Positions 16,467-26,087 of a stretch of 64,000 nucleotides of DNA are shown piece after piece. The DNA comes from Pseudoalteromonas lipolytica (lineage in GTDB: Bacteria > Pseudomonadota > Gammaproteobacteria > Enterobacterales > Alteromonadaceae), in contig NZ_FPAZ01000018.1 of the NCBI RefSeq assembly GCF_900116435.1, positions 1 to 64,000 of the forward strand. Direction: 5' to 3'. Both the position numbers and the translations under genes were made by a program. Under the pieces are notes generated by a model that was not told the DNA's origin, made no database searches, and saw only the letters and a list, made by a program, of their open reading frames with translations. Numbering within the stretch: position 1 is the stretch's first letter; each line of letters begins with the position of its first letter.

Positions 16467-19400
16467 ATGATGAGCCCTCCTAATTCACGATTAATAAATC
16501 ACTTTAAACAGCTACTGCTCGCGACAAGTCTTGTCGGTTTAACCGCTTGTGGTGGCAGTGGAAGCGATAGCGACGAGGATAAAAAGCCGCCAGTTGCAGA
16601 AAATAAAAGCCCTACAGTATCAATAAGCAGCGATGAAACACTCACCGAAGGTAGCGAGTTAACGCTTCTAGCAACAGCAACTGATAGTGACGGCACTATT
16701 AGTACTTATGCATGGTCGCAGATTTCTGGTCCTGATTTAGCTTTGTCGGGTAGTGACAGTAGCAGCCTAACGATAACGGCACCTGCAATTGAAGATGATG
16801 CGGATGTGGTGTTATCTGTGACCGTCACCGATGACGATGGTGCATCAGCTAATGCACAAGTCACTATTCAATTAAAGCGTAAAGTGCTCAGTGTCACAAT
16901 TACAGGTATTGTAACGGATGAGCCCATTATAAATTCAAATGTGGCGGTACAAATTGGTGATGAGTTATTTGAGATTACTGCTGATGAGCAAGGCCGCTAC
17001 CGTGTTGATGTTGAAGTAGACGACTCTTTTGCTAATAAACTGGTGAAACTTGTTGCGCTAGGCGATAACGCCATCAACCCGGGTGTAGAGTTTGTTTCTC
17101 AACTTAAGTCGATTGCTACTTTAATCTCGCAAGCAGGCGAAGATGGAACACTGAGCAAAGAAGAAAACTTTGGTGTCAATATTACCAATGTAAGTACTGC
17201 TGAATTTGCTCTTATTAGTCGTGATAACGACACGGTTGATTCTGAGGATGCATTAGACAAAGCCTTGCTTGCGATTGATGCTGACGAAAAACTGCTGCTA
17301 TCAGCGTTAATTAAAATTATTGTTGATAATCCTGATTACAGCTTACCTGAAGGGGTAGAGTCTACGCTTGATTTAGTCAGTGACAGCGAGAGTATTGATG
17401 ACTTTATCAACACCGTGAACAGTCAAGATCCAGCCTTAATAGAAACAGTAAAAGAAACCATTAAAGACGATGAAGAGTTGGTTGATAACTCATTTGGCAG
17501 TGTTGTGGGTGACTATGTTGTTATGGCGCCCAAGTATTACACGCGTTTTGGCGCGGGTCAGATTAATTTTAACGCTGATGGAACGGGCAGTTATGTTTTT
17601 ATTAATTTTAATGCTTCATTCTCTTGGACACAGGACAATGATGTCGTCAGTATTACTGTTCCTGAACCAGTCAAAGTATCGTGTTATTTTGATGCAGGTA
17701 CAGTGACTCAAGAAGAAATGTGCGAGTACTTAACTGATTTGGATATGCGCATTTTACTTGAAAATGACGCTAATAGAACTGTTGAGCTTTATTCAGCGTT
17801 TGAAACGAAAAACGAATCAACGACTGAGATAATATCGACAGAAGAGTTGACCGCGAATCGTACGTTAATCGATAAAACACAAACCTTAAATGTTGCCGCA
17901 GCCGATTTAGTCGGTTCATGGTATGTTGATAATACATCTGATTTTCACGGCTACAGCAGTGCCGTAAATTTTAATTTAGTTGAAGGTGGTACGGGAACAC
18001 TTATCAATAATAGCAATGCACCGGTTGCGATTACTTGGTCAGTGTCTGATAACCGGTTGATGATCTCTAGCACCGATGAGTCACTTACGTTTGACTACTC
18101 GTTCTGGTTTATAAAATCAATGAATGTCGGTTACCAATTCGCAGCTTCTTTAATGTCTAAAACGGATGATTCAAGTATTACAAGTACAGGGTTATTTGTA
18201 AAAGATAACACGCTGCAGCTTACAAACAGTGATGTGTTGGGTAAATGGACTATTTATCAAGGTGTAAATTCAGCGCAACCTGATCTCCATTACGATGTAT
18301 ATGATGATGGCTTAATGAATTTTAGCCTTAATCAACATTATCGCTCTTGGCAGATTAACAGCGAAGGTGTGTTTGTTCGAAATAACTATTACACCGACAC
18401 CGGAGGCATATCGGCAACCTGTGATAAACCCGACAATAGCTGCCCTGTCTATACTGAGTTTACACAGCAGCTGCTAGCAAAAGATGGCGAGCACTTCTTT
18501 ACCTATCGTAAATACCGTGCATTTGAAATGGATGGCACCGAAATGCCTGGATATTATGCTTCTCATATTCGAGAGTTTTCTGTTTCAAGCGATTATGGTG
18601 TAAGTCGATTTGCGCCGTATTGGTGGGAGCATATGTATGCTGAAGATGATACAAGCTATCGTTACTTCTCAAACTTCTATACTCCAAAAGAGCTTGGGGT
18701 AGAAACCATTGAGTTGGCAACTATCACTGACAAAAGTTCAGGTGCTTTTGAGTACTCAATAGCAACAACTTATCAAGGCGCGTATATGCAAAACAGCTAT
18801 GCACTGCAAAGTGGTAAGTTGATGTCTAATGAATGGGTATTTGAGGTCGTTGAATTTGACCGCGATTTCTTAACTGTGTGTGTTTACAGTCAAGGAAGTA
18901 GCTGTACAGAAGATGCTAAGCAGGCATGGTACTTCGATGAGGCTATGGCTCAAGAACAAGTTGTTATAGAACGTCCCGCGACTGTTCATCCTCTTGATGG
19001 TGCATGGCAGGTTGCAGATGAGCCTGATGTTGCCGTTATTATTAAAGATGGCAAGTGGATTCATATTCAAGCTTTACCAGACTTAAATGAAGAAGACGGC
19101 TATCCAGGCTATGAAATTGGTGATTTTACTTGGGATGAAACGACAGGTCAGCTTTCAGTCACTTTAACTGAAGATACCAATGGTGTATTCGGGATTGATG
19201 AAGAAGTTGTTACTTTGGCTACAATTGATGGTGATAACTTGAATTTAGTTGTAGAAGGTGAGGGGATCGTTGAGTTTACTCGAATTTATAGTACGTCGAA
19301 TTCTTTAATCGGGGGATACTATGATGGCTCATTTGACAGTCATTTCTTTATTGCCGTATTTAAAGAAGATGGCACATTCTTAGAGTTAGCACATGATACT

Positions 19401-19964
19401 GAGTTTAATGAGTTAGGTATTTCAGGTGGTTATTACAGCTACGATACAGAAACTCAAAAGGTGTCAGTAGACTTCTATGAAAAAACCTATGGTAGTCCTA
19501 TTGAGCAAGCCGACCCTAACTTTATTGTGAAAGCACAAGGTAACTTTATACACTTTAAAGATGGCGACGATTTCGGCATCATGGAGCGTGTCACGCGAGT
19601 AATAGAACAAGCGACCTTTACTGAAACAGAGTTAGTGGGCTCACATGTATTTACCTACATGGCAGACGATGGCAGTGGTATGCAAACATCGAATGTTGTT
19701 ATTTCAAATGATGGTACCGCAACATTTGAATTAGAGGGTGAAGTGAGAGAGGCGACATGGGAGCTACACCTAGGTTCATTAATGATGTACAGCGACCCGA
19801 CTATTACTCAAAACTACGGTTATGGTGTACTCATGACCCCCATAATGATGATAGATGGCGGTTTTAGTGTTGAGACTTTAGGCTTCGAAGTGCCAGAAAC
19901 CTATGATGATAACGATGACCCTGCTCTGCATTCTTTTGTATCAGGCAGTTTAATTAAGCAGTAA
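16467..19964 (+). CDS. Large modular surface lipoprotein, function unknown
   Basis: About 1165 residues from the ATG at 16467, which has an aagga site five bases upstream. This start gives a lipoprotein signal (LLLATSLVGLTAC). A frame reaching 16377 would run through the terminator-like hairpin and is unlikely. After a Ser/Asp-rich linker comes a PKD/REJ-like domain (SPTVSISSDETLTEGSELTL), then a carboxypeptidase-regulatory-like segment (GIVTDEPIINSNVAVQIGDE). The rest has several beta-rich modules, each opening with a motif such as LVGSWYVD, VLGKWTIY, LDGAWQVA, LIGGYYDG or LVGSHVFT, suggesting lipocalin-like repeats. It is very acidic. Probably exported and under the adjacent hybrid regulator; ligand unknown. 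Confidence 0.75.
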   Translation: MMSPPNSRLINHFKQLLLATSLVGLTACGGSGSDSDEDKKPPVAENKSPTVSISSDETLTEGSELTLLATATDSDGTISTYAWSQISGPDLALSGSDSSSLTITAPAIEDDADVVLSVTVTDDDGASANAQVTIQLKRKVLSVTITGIVTDEPIINSNVAVQIGDELFEITADEQGRYRVDVEVDDSFANKLVKLVALGDNAINPGVEFVSQLKSIATLISQAGEDGTLSKEENFGVNITNVSTAEFALISRDNDTVDSEDALDKALLAIDADEKLLLSALIKIIVDNPDYSLPEGVESTLDLVSDSESIDDFINTVNSQDPALIETVKETIKDDEELVDNSFGSVVGDYVVMAPKYYTRFGAGQINFNADGTGSYVFINFNASFSWTQDNDVVSITVPEPVKVSCYFDAGTVTQEEMCEYLTDLDMRILLENDANRTVELYSAFETKNESTTEIISTEELTANRTLIDKTQTLNVAAADLVGSWYVDNTSDFHGYSSAVNFNLVEGGTGTLINNSNAPVAITWSVSDNRLMISSTDESLTFDYSFWFIKSMNVGYQFAASLMSKTDDSSITSTGLFVKDNTLQLTNSDVLGKWTIYQGVNSAQPDLHYDVYDDGLMNFSLNQHYRSWQINSEGVFVRNNYYTDTGGISATCDKPDNSCPVYTEFTQQLLAKDGEHFFTYRKYRAFEMDGTEMPGYYASHIREFSVSSDYGVSRFAPYWWEHMYAEDDTSYRYFSNFYTPKELGVETIELATITDKSSGAFEYSIATTYQGAYMQNSYALQSGKLMSNEWVFEVVEFDRDFLTVCVYSQGSSCTEDAKQAWYFDEAMAQEQVVIERPATVHPLDGAWQVADEPDVAVIIKDGKWIHIQALPDLNEEDGYPGYEIGDFTWDETTGQLSVTLTEDTNGVFGIDEEVVTLATIDGDNLNLVVEGEGIVEFTRIYSTSNSLIGGYYDGSFDSHFFIAVFKEDGTFLELAHDTEFNELGISGGYYSYDTETQKVSVDFYEKTYGSPIEQADPNFIVKAQGNFIHFKDGDDFGIMERVTRVIEQATFTETELVGSHVFTYMADDGSGMQTSNVVISNDGTATFELEGEVREATWELHLGSLMMYSDPTITQNYGYGVLMTPIMMIDGGFSVETLGFEVPETYDDNDDPALHSFVSGSLIKQ

Positions 19965-19972
19965 CCGTGCAC

Positions 19973-20007
19973 AGCCCAGTAACAGCAATGTTACTGGGCT
20001 TTTTTTT
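19973..20007 (+). terminator. Strong intrinsic terminator after the lipoprotein gene
   Basis: A perfect 11-base stem, agcccagtaac (19973-19983) / gttactgggct (19990-20000), has a six-base loop and is followed by seven T. It sits 8 bases after the lipoprotein stop. Confidence 0.92.
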
Positions 20008-20245
20008 AGATGCTAGATTTGCACAAGAAGCCTTTTATGAAGCTGTTCGTGTTCGCAAGCAACATTCTCAGTTGACTGCCAAAGAGCGGAGTTTATGGCT
20101 TGAGCTAGAAGAGGACTATAACGTGTTATTAGCGACACCCAGTAAAGCGACCGAAAAGGAATCGTACTTTTCTGATACCACACTTGCTGATGGGGTTATG
20201 ATGCAAAGTCTCCAATTTATTGAGCTGGTAGAAAGCGGCGAGTAA
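19988..20245 (+). CDS. Small acidic hypothetical protein
   Basis: An open frame of about 86 residues whose first ATG (19988) lies in the loop of the preceding terminator; a GTG at 19967 is further upstream. The part after residue 10 looks like a real soluble protein (FAQEAFYEAVRVRKQ, LTAKERSLWLELEEDYN). A later TTG at 20071 could be the true start. No family is recognised. It may be a genuine gene with an unusual start, or a truncated relic. Confidence 0.4.
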   Translation: MLLGFFLDARFAQEAFYEAVRVRKQHSQLTAKERSLWLELEEDYNVLLATPSKATEKESYFSDTTLADGVMMQSLQFIELVESGE

Positions 20246-20315
20246 TTGATTCTTCGCTTAAAAGATTGAAAAGTTTATGTTACAACGTAAGTAACATTAC
20301 TTTTTAGTTACAAAC

Positions 20316-20930
20316 ATGACGGAACTTTACCATTGGTTTGATTTAATCGGCGTTGCCGTGTTTGCTGTTTCTGGGACGTTGTTAGCGTACGATAAAAAAA
20401 TGGATGGCTTTGGAGTTGTTGTGTTAGCGACCGTTACAGCCATTGGGGGTGGGACCTTACGAGACCTCATTTTAGATATTCCAGTTTTTTGGTTACATGA
20501 TCAAAGTTACTTTTGGGCTATTCTTGTCTCAGTTTTTATTTCGACACGGCTAATCAATAAACAGCGCTCTATTCCGTTATCTGCTTTACAAATAGCGGAT
20601 GCGTTTGGTTTGGCTTTTTTTGCTGTAATGGGGGCGCAAAAAGCCCTGCTTGCAGGCATGCCAGATACCACGGCTATTATTATGGGAGTGATTACAGGTT
20701 GCTTCGGAGGCATGATCCGCGATGTACTTGCTGGCAACATACCTATGTTATTAAAAGGTGAGCTTTATGCGATCACTTGTATCGCGGGTGGCATCGTTTA
20801 TACAGTGGGAATTTCACTTGGGTTAGTGACAGAAATGGCCATGGTACTGGCCATGTTAATGACCCTCACATTACGACTTGCAGCAATGAAGTGGAATCTC
20901 ACATTACATGTTTTTAAATATCCCGACTAA
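20316..20930 (+). CDS. UPF0126/TRIC-family membrane protein (YicG-like)
   Basis: 204 residues, almost wholly hydrophobic, with about seven membrane helices. It contains two copies of the UPF0126 glycine-rich motif: TAIGGGTLRDLILD in the first half and GCFGGMIRDVLAG in the second. This inverted-repeat arrangement is that of bacterial TRIC-type channels, which conduct monovalent cations. It is separated from the neighbouring genes by short gaps and precedes comM. Substrate specificity is inferred from family only. Confidence 0.87.
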   Translation: MTELYHWFDLIGVAVFAVSGTLLAYDKKMDGFGVVVLATVTAIGGGTLRDLILDIPVFWLHDQSYFWAILVSVFISTRLINKQRSIPLSALQIADAFGLAFFAVMGAQKALLAGMPDTTAIIMGVITGCFGGMIRDVLAGNIPMLLKGELYAITCIAGGIVYTVGISLGLVTEMAMVLAMLMTLTLRLAAMKWNLTLHVFKYPD

Positions 20931-20968
20931 ACTGTAATAACAAGGATACATTACAGGGACAACGGAAC

Positions 20969-22480
20969 GTGTCATTAGCTCGGATTTTCTCTCGTGCTCA
21001 AGTAGGAGTGCAAGCTCCAGAAGTCATTGTTGAAGTGCATTTAGGGAATGGCTTACCTGCTTTTCATATTGTTGGTTTACCTGAAGCCTCTGTAAAAGAG
21101 GCTAAAGATAGAGTGCGCAGTGCGCTTGAAAACTCACAATTTGGTTTTCCCGATCAGCGCATCACCGTTAACCTTGCGCCCGCTGACCTACCCAAAGACG
21201 GAGGGCGCTTTGACTTAGCCATTGCCGTTGGGATTTTAGTGGCATCAGGGCAAATAGTGTGCCCTGATATTCATCGCTATGAGTTTTATGGTGAGCTGGC
21301 CTTAAATGGTGAAGTAAGGGGAGTGAATGCTATTTTACCCTCCGTATTAGGAGCGAAAGAAAAGGGTCGGTGCTGTTTTTTACCAGCGGAAAACGACACC
21401 TTAGCCAGTCTTGTTTCTGGTGTGTCACGTAAAGCGATTTATTCTATCCAAGATGTATGGAACGACTTACTGAATCAGCAGCCCTTACCGCTTAATATTG
21501 AGTACCCAGAGCAACAAATAGAACGCGATTCAATCTATGATTTAAGTGATGTTAAAGGCCAACCCGGTGCCAAGCGTGTGTTGGAAATCGCGGCTGCGGG
21601 TGGCCATAACTTGCTTTTTTTAGGCCCGCCAGGCACGGGTAAATCGATGCTGGCACAGCGAATGCCAAGCATTATGCCGACCATGTCGGATGATGAAGCA
21701 ATTAGCACCGCGGCGCTTTATTCTATTATTGGTCAGTCTGTTGATTTATCTAAGTGGCGAGAGCGTCCCTTTCGAAATCCACATCATACTTGTTCGGCAG
21801 TCGCGCTGGTTGGAGGGTCATCGAACCCGAAGCCCGGTGAAATTTCACTGGCACACAACGGCGTGTTATTTTTGGATGAGCTCCCTGAGTTTGAGCGTAA
21901 AGTGCTAGACTCGCTTCGTGAGCCAATGGAAACTGGGGTCGTAACAATATCAAGGGCTGCGAGGCAAATGGAGTTTCCTTCTCAATTTCAGCTTATAGCT
22001 GCACTTAATCCCAGCCCAACGGGAAGTCATACCGACAAGCGTGCGACACCAGATCAAGTATTGCGCTATTTATCTCGTGTATCGGGTCCGTTTATTGACC
22101 GAATAGATTTACAAATTGAATTACCACGACTTACCAGCGCTCAATTGCAAAGTACCGAACCAGAAGAGAGCAGTCAGCAAGTACGTAAACGTGTGGAGCG
22201 AGCGCATGCGCTTCAGCATGCACGGCAAGGTAAAGTGAATGCACGATTGAACAATAAAGAAATGAGTCGATATTGTGAGCTTGCAGCTGCAGAGTTGCAG
22301 TTTTTAGCGAGAGCCAGTGAAAAACTGGCGCTGTCACCACGTTCTTATCATCGTGTTATTAAAGTTGCCCGAACAATTAGTGACTTAAAAGAGCAACCAA
22401 CGATCACCTTAAGCGAATTAAAAGAGGCATTAAATTATCGTGCCTTTGAGCGCCTAATTAGCCAATTAACACAATTTTAA
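20969..22480 (+). CDS. comM: YifB/ComM-type AAA+ Mg-chelatase-like ATPase
   Basis: 503 residues starting with GTG. The N-terminal domain has the ChlI-like fold (GLPAFHIVGLPEASVKEAKD, APADLPKDGGRFDLAIA), and the AAA+ core carries Walker A LGPPGTGKSMLAQR and Walker B LFLDELPEF. The family member ComM is a hexameric helicase that promotes branch migration during natural transformation in other gammaproteobacteria. The length matches. It converges on a response regulator gene. Confidence 0.9.
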   Translation: MSLARIFSRAQVGVQAPEVIVEVHLGNGLPAFHIVGLPEASVKEAKDRVRSALENSQFGFPDQRITVNLAPADLPKDGGRFDLAIAVGILVASGQIVCPDIHRYEFYGELALNGEVRGVNAILPSVLGAKEKGRCCFLPAENDTLASLVSGVSRKAIYSIQDVWNDLLNQQPLPLNIEYPEQQIERDSIYDLSDVKGQPGAKRVLEIAAAGGHNLLFLGPPGTGKSMLAQRMPSIMPTMSDDEAISTAALYSIIGQSVDLSKWRERPFRNPHHTCSAVALVGGSSNPKPGEISLAHNGVLFLDELPEFERKVLDSLREPMETGVVTISRAARQMEFPSQFQLIAALNPSPTGSHTDKRATPDQVLRYLSRVSGPFIDRIDLQIELPRLTSAQLQSTEPEESSQQVRKRVERAHALQHARQGKVNARLNNKEMSRYCELAAAELQFLARASEKLALSPRSYHRVIKVARTISDLKEQPTITLSELKEALNYRAFERLISQLTQF

Positions 22481-22576
22481 ATCGATTCTTTATTCAATAC
22501 TTTACGTGTTTTAGCAAGCGTCACCGTGTTAGGTGGTATGTTTATAAACAATGAGTCATTTAGGCGCTGTGTATGC

Positions 22577-23281
22577 CTAAATAGAGAGCATATAACCTTT
22601 ACCACGAACTGTAACGATGCGCTTTTGGTCTTTTTCGTCACTGAGCTTTTTACGCAAACGGCCAATTAACACATCGACGGTACGGTCACTTGGGCTCCAG
22701 TCGGGTTGCCCAATCTCTTCAGATATTTTCTCTCGAGAGGTTGCTTTTCCTGCGTTGGCAATCAAGCAAATAAGCACTTTATGTTCAGCTTCAGTGAGGC
22801 GAGACTCTTCGCCACTTGGGGTGATCAAAGTGCGATTGTCAGGGTGCAGCTTAAAGTCAGCATATTCTATAAACTCTTCACTTTCATCGTCGTGTTGTGA
22901 GCCTTTTAAACGTTTGTAAAGGGCGCGCATTCTTAGCTCAAGTTCAAGCAGGTCAACCGGTTTACAAATATAATCATCAGCGCCTTGAGCAAGGCCTGCA
23001 ATACGATCGGCTTGTGAATCACGACTAGATAAAACAATTACACCAATATTGGTCAGTGCATTGAGCTCTTTGGCAAGTAACAAACCATCGCGCTTGGGTA
23101 AGACTATGTCGATCACTGCCAGAGAAATTGCATCTTGTAGAGAGGCGCGTGATTGCACGATGCTTAAAGCATCGGCTCCCGTTGAATCTACCTCAATATT
23201 AAATTCAGTCTCTTTAAAATGATTGAGAATGCGTTTAACGAGAAGCTCGTCGTCTTCAACCAATAAAACTTGAATAGTCAT
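22577..23281 (-). CDS. OmpR/PhoB-type response regulator (orphan)
   Basis: 235 residues from the ATG at 23281, chosen because MTIQVLLVEDD fits the start of receiver domains; an ATG at 23296 would add five residues. The receiver has the acidic pocket ED/D and phospho-acceptor D58 in VIDIVLPKRDG. The C-terminal winged helix ends with the expected DVLIGRLRKKL and GKGYML. No sensor kinase gene is adjacent, so its partner is unknown. It should bind DNA as a dimer when phosphorylated. Confidence 0.9.
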   Translation of the reverse strand: MTIQVLLVEDDELLVKRILNHFKETEFNIEVDSTGADALSIVQSRASLQDAISLAVIDIVLPKRDGLLLAKELNALTNIGVIVLSSRDSQADRIAGLAQGADDYICKPVDLLELELRMRALYKRLKGSQHDDESEEFIEYADFKLHPDNRTLITPSGEESRLTEAEHKVLICLIANAGKATSREKISEEIGQPDWSPSDRTVDVLIGRLRKKLSDEKDQKRIVTVRGKGYMLSI

Positions 23282-23403
23282 TCGCTTTAATTTCATACTT
23301 GATTTGCTGTTATGTTAGCACTGTATGGTAAAGGCTGAGAAGTGCAATGGAGCGGTTTGTAACTGTTTCTTACAATTTAATGGCTTAGCTTTTATATATT
23401 TGT

Positions 23404-23442
23404 AAAAAGCTGAGTACCTTTGCAGGTACTCAGTGATGTTTT
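23404..23442. terminator. Bidirectional terminator downstream of the S9 peptidase gene
   Basis: A perfect ten-base stem, ctgagtacct (23410-23419) / aggtactcag (23424-23433), has a four-base loop. It is flanked by aaaaag on the left (a U run for the minus-strand transcript) and tgatgttttttt on the right. It directly follows the minus-strand gene ending at 23447. Confidence 0.85.
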
Positions 23443-23446
23443 TTTG

Positions 23447-25942
23447 TTATTTTTCAGGGTAAAGATACTGCCACCATTGAGGCTGATCTTTTAAGTTTTT
23501 ATCGAAATAAGCCAGCATCGTATTCCACCAATCAAAGCGTTTGTCACGGGCAAATATTTGGTGATCTGCACCTTTATATTCAATCAGATCAACATCTTTA
23601 CCTAATAACTTTAATGCCGTGTACATATTGTGGCTTTCACCAACCGGTACATTGGTATCTGAGTCACCATGAAGTAGTAATAGCGGCGTTGTTACTTTGT
23701 CAGCATGAAACACGGGACTGTGTTGGCTATAAAGTTGCGGGTTATTCCACGGGTAGCTATTTTTAGATGCTTCAGCTGAGTATAAATATCCCCACCAACC
23801 TTGGCCCCAATAAGACGTGATATTTGAAATTCCCGCATGTGCAATAGAGGCACTAAACATATCTGTTTTTGTCGCCAGCAGCATGGTCATAAAGCCGCCG
23901 TATGAGGCGCCTAAGTTACCAACGCGTTTACTATCGACAAACGGATACTGGTTAAGAAATGCTCGTGTGCCATTAATAATATCGTTTGCGGTGTATTCAC
24001 CCCATGCATTAACGTGTTTAGCCGAAAACTCTTGGCCAAATCCCGTTGCACCTGTTGGTTGAATAACGTAAACCACATAACCATGTTCCGCCCACAGGTT
24101 AAAAGGGTAACGCCCAGTAAAGCCACGCGTCACCGGTGATGTACCGCCATAGTAGTAAACCAGAGCAGGGTATTGTTTACTCTTATCTATATTATGCGGC
24201 AAGTACACGCGACCTTTAATTTCTACACCTTCAGGGTTAATGAAATTAAACTCTTCAAGCGCTGCAATATCAGTGTGTTGGTAGCTAATTGGTGTGGAGT
24301 CCCACAGCACCTTAGTGCGACTTTTACCTACAGTGAGTTGCTTAAGTTGTTGTGGTGTTGATGCTGTGGTGCCTGTAACAAGCAGAGTAGGGTTACGCTC
24401 GTCTGAGAAACTAAATTGCTCAACAACATCAAAGCCTGTATTCACGTTGTTAAAACGTTTTTTGCTTAAATCGTATTGATATAATTGCACAGTATCTTGC
24501 TCAGTCACTTTTAACAGTGCATCGCCATTTGCAAGCACCGTAAGTTGGCCTATCGCCGGGTCAAACTCTTTGCTTAGTGCCGTCGCTTTTTTGCCATCGC
24601 GGCTAAGTAAGTAAAGTTGCCCATCGTAATTATTGGCAAGCATGCCTTCGGGTAAATTACGGCCAAGGCCATCTCTGAAATCAGGGCCAGCTGTAACATA
24701 AATACCGTCGTCGGTGTATTTTGCTTGATTAAAGGTTTTAAATTGGCCAAGTACATTACTCGTTGCAGAGGCAATATTTAGCTCAACAAGTTCAGTCGCG
24801 GGTTCTGGCGAACGGTTCATAGCTTGGGCTGAGCGACTCATTAACACAACACCTTGTTGAGCATCGAAGTCTTCAAGTGAATGGCTCAGCGGGCCTTGAC
24901 TTAAAATTTTACTTAATCCTGTGCTTATATCGAGTAAGTACACTTGTGACGTGGTACGCGCATAAGACCAACGGTCTTGAAGCCCTTGATAGTGCTTGGT
25001 GAGTTTTCCATCGTCGCTGGGTGATTTTGACCAACTAAAAATTAAGCTGTCATTATTGTAAAATTGAAACCCATTTGCGCCTGCAAGATGCTTAGCTATG
25101 ACAGTGAGTTGCAGTGTTTCTAAATTTAAGCGCTTAAGCTCGCCCTCGATTAAATACACCAAGCTTGAACCGTCTGGGCTCCAAGTTATATTGCTAGGCT
25201 GCGCTGATTCAAAACGATAAATAGTCTTATTTTTAGCGTTTTTTAACTCAGTGACATACAGAGCTTGGTTTGCTGATTTATCGTCGTAATGGCGTGTACT
25301 CGTCAAAAAATGTGCGCCATTTGGTGACATAGAAATGTAGCTTATCGTTGGTGCATCAAATAATTGCTTTGCCGATAAACCATGCTGCTCTTTTGCTGAA
25401 AAGGTCAGAGCGCTTTCCTCTGATTTAGCTTCAAAATCAATGGCAACATCATGCCAATTAGGCACTTGCTCTGTGATGATCACTATTTGATGGTCGCCTT
25501 GACTCAATGCCAATTCATAAGTTTTATCTTTTTCAGTCTGTTTTTCGCCGTTAATAAATAACTGGGCGTTTTCGATCCCCTTTAACGATAACTTACCTTG
25601 ACTAAAACGTTCGGCTGACGCTGTGAATTTTAGGGCTTGCAGGCCCCCTAAAGTAAGGGCACTTACTTTATCAAATGCTTGCCAATCTTGTTCATCACCA
25701 AAGACACGTACACGGGAGGTATTTTTTTGTAAGTGTGGCAGTAGATTGGCGATGATGGCATCGCGGTGCTCGGTTTGATAGGGCTTAAGTTGCATGTCAT
25801 CGCTAAGTGGGCCAATAAATTGTATTGCAGACTTATCAATGGCAGCAGCCATTGCTGTGCTTGTTAAAGTGCACAGTGCCACAGCGCTGAGTGCTGTTTT
25901 TAAGCGAGCGCGCTTGCTCAGCCAAGTTGTTGTAAACATCAT
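23447..25942 (-). CDS. Exported S9-family prolyl oligopeptidase-like peptidase
   Basis: 831 residues with a signal peptide (ALSAVALCTLTSTAMAAA). The middle forms WD40-like propeller repeats (ITWSPDGSSLVYL), and the C-terminal 250 residues are an alpha/beta-hydrolase. The catalytic triad is visible: S680 in GASYGGF, D762 in HGDSDTNVP and H794 in GADHQIF. Such enzymes cleave dipeptides or short peptides, often after proline, in the periplasm or outside the cell. The double ATG at 25942/25939 leaves the exact start open. Substrate preference cannot be told from sequence. Confidence 0.88.
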   Translation of the reverse strand: MMFTTTWLSKRARLKTALSAVALCTLTSTAMAAAIDKSAIQFIGPLSDDMQLKPYQTEHRDAIIANLLPHLQKNTSRVRVFGDEQDWQAFDKVSALTLGGLQALKFTASAERFSQGKLSLKGIENAQLFINGEKQTEKDKTYELALSQGDHQIVIITEQVPNWHDVAIDFEAKSEESALTFSAKEQHGLSAKQLFDAPTISYISMSPNGAHFLTSTRHYDDKSANQALYVTELKNAKNKTIYRFESAQPSNITWSPDGSSLVYLIEGELKRLNLETLQLTVIAKHLAGANGFQFYNNDSLIFSWSKSPSDDGKLTKHYQGLQDRWSYARTTSQVYLLDISTGLSKILSQGPLSHSLEDFDAQQGVVLMSRSAQAMNRSPEPATELVELNIASATSNVLGQFKTFNQAKYTDDGIYVTAGPDFRDGLGRNLPEGMLANNYDGQLYLLSRDGKKATALSKEFDPAIGQLTVLANGDALLKVTEQDTVQLYQYDLSKKRFNNVNTGFDVVEQFSFSDERNPTLLVTGTTASTPQQLKQLTVGKSRTKVLWDSTPISYQHTDIAALEEFNFINPEGVEIKGRVYLPHNIDKSKQYPALVYYYGGTSPVTRGFTGRYPFNLWAEHGYVVYVIQPTGATGFGQEFSAKHVNAWGEYTANDIINGTRAFLNQYPFVDSKRVGNLGASYGGFMTMLLATKTDMFSASIAHAGISNITSYWGQGWWGYLYSAEASKNSYPWNNPQLYSQHSPVFHADKVTTPLLLLHGDSDTNVPVGESHNMYTALKLLGKDVDLIEYKGADHQIFARDKRFDWWNTMLAYFDKNLKDQPQWWQYLYPEK

Positions 25943-26087
25943 GATTTAGCCTATTAAATGGTGGTTTAGACCAATATAACACGCAGCAAAAATGTCAAAA
26001 AGTGTGCTGCGTTAGAATGCAGAATGGATTGAGCTTCGTGTAAACACTTGTTAAGGTGAGGCACTTCATTAAAGCTGAGGGCGCACA

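Noticed and set aside
22558..22582. Hairpin atttaggc/gcctaaat at the comM / response-regulator junction
   Set aside because: It overlaps the regulator's stop codon and has no T-run on either strand.
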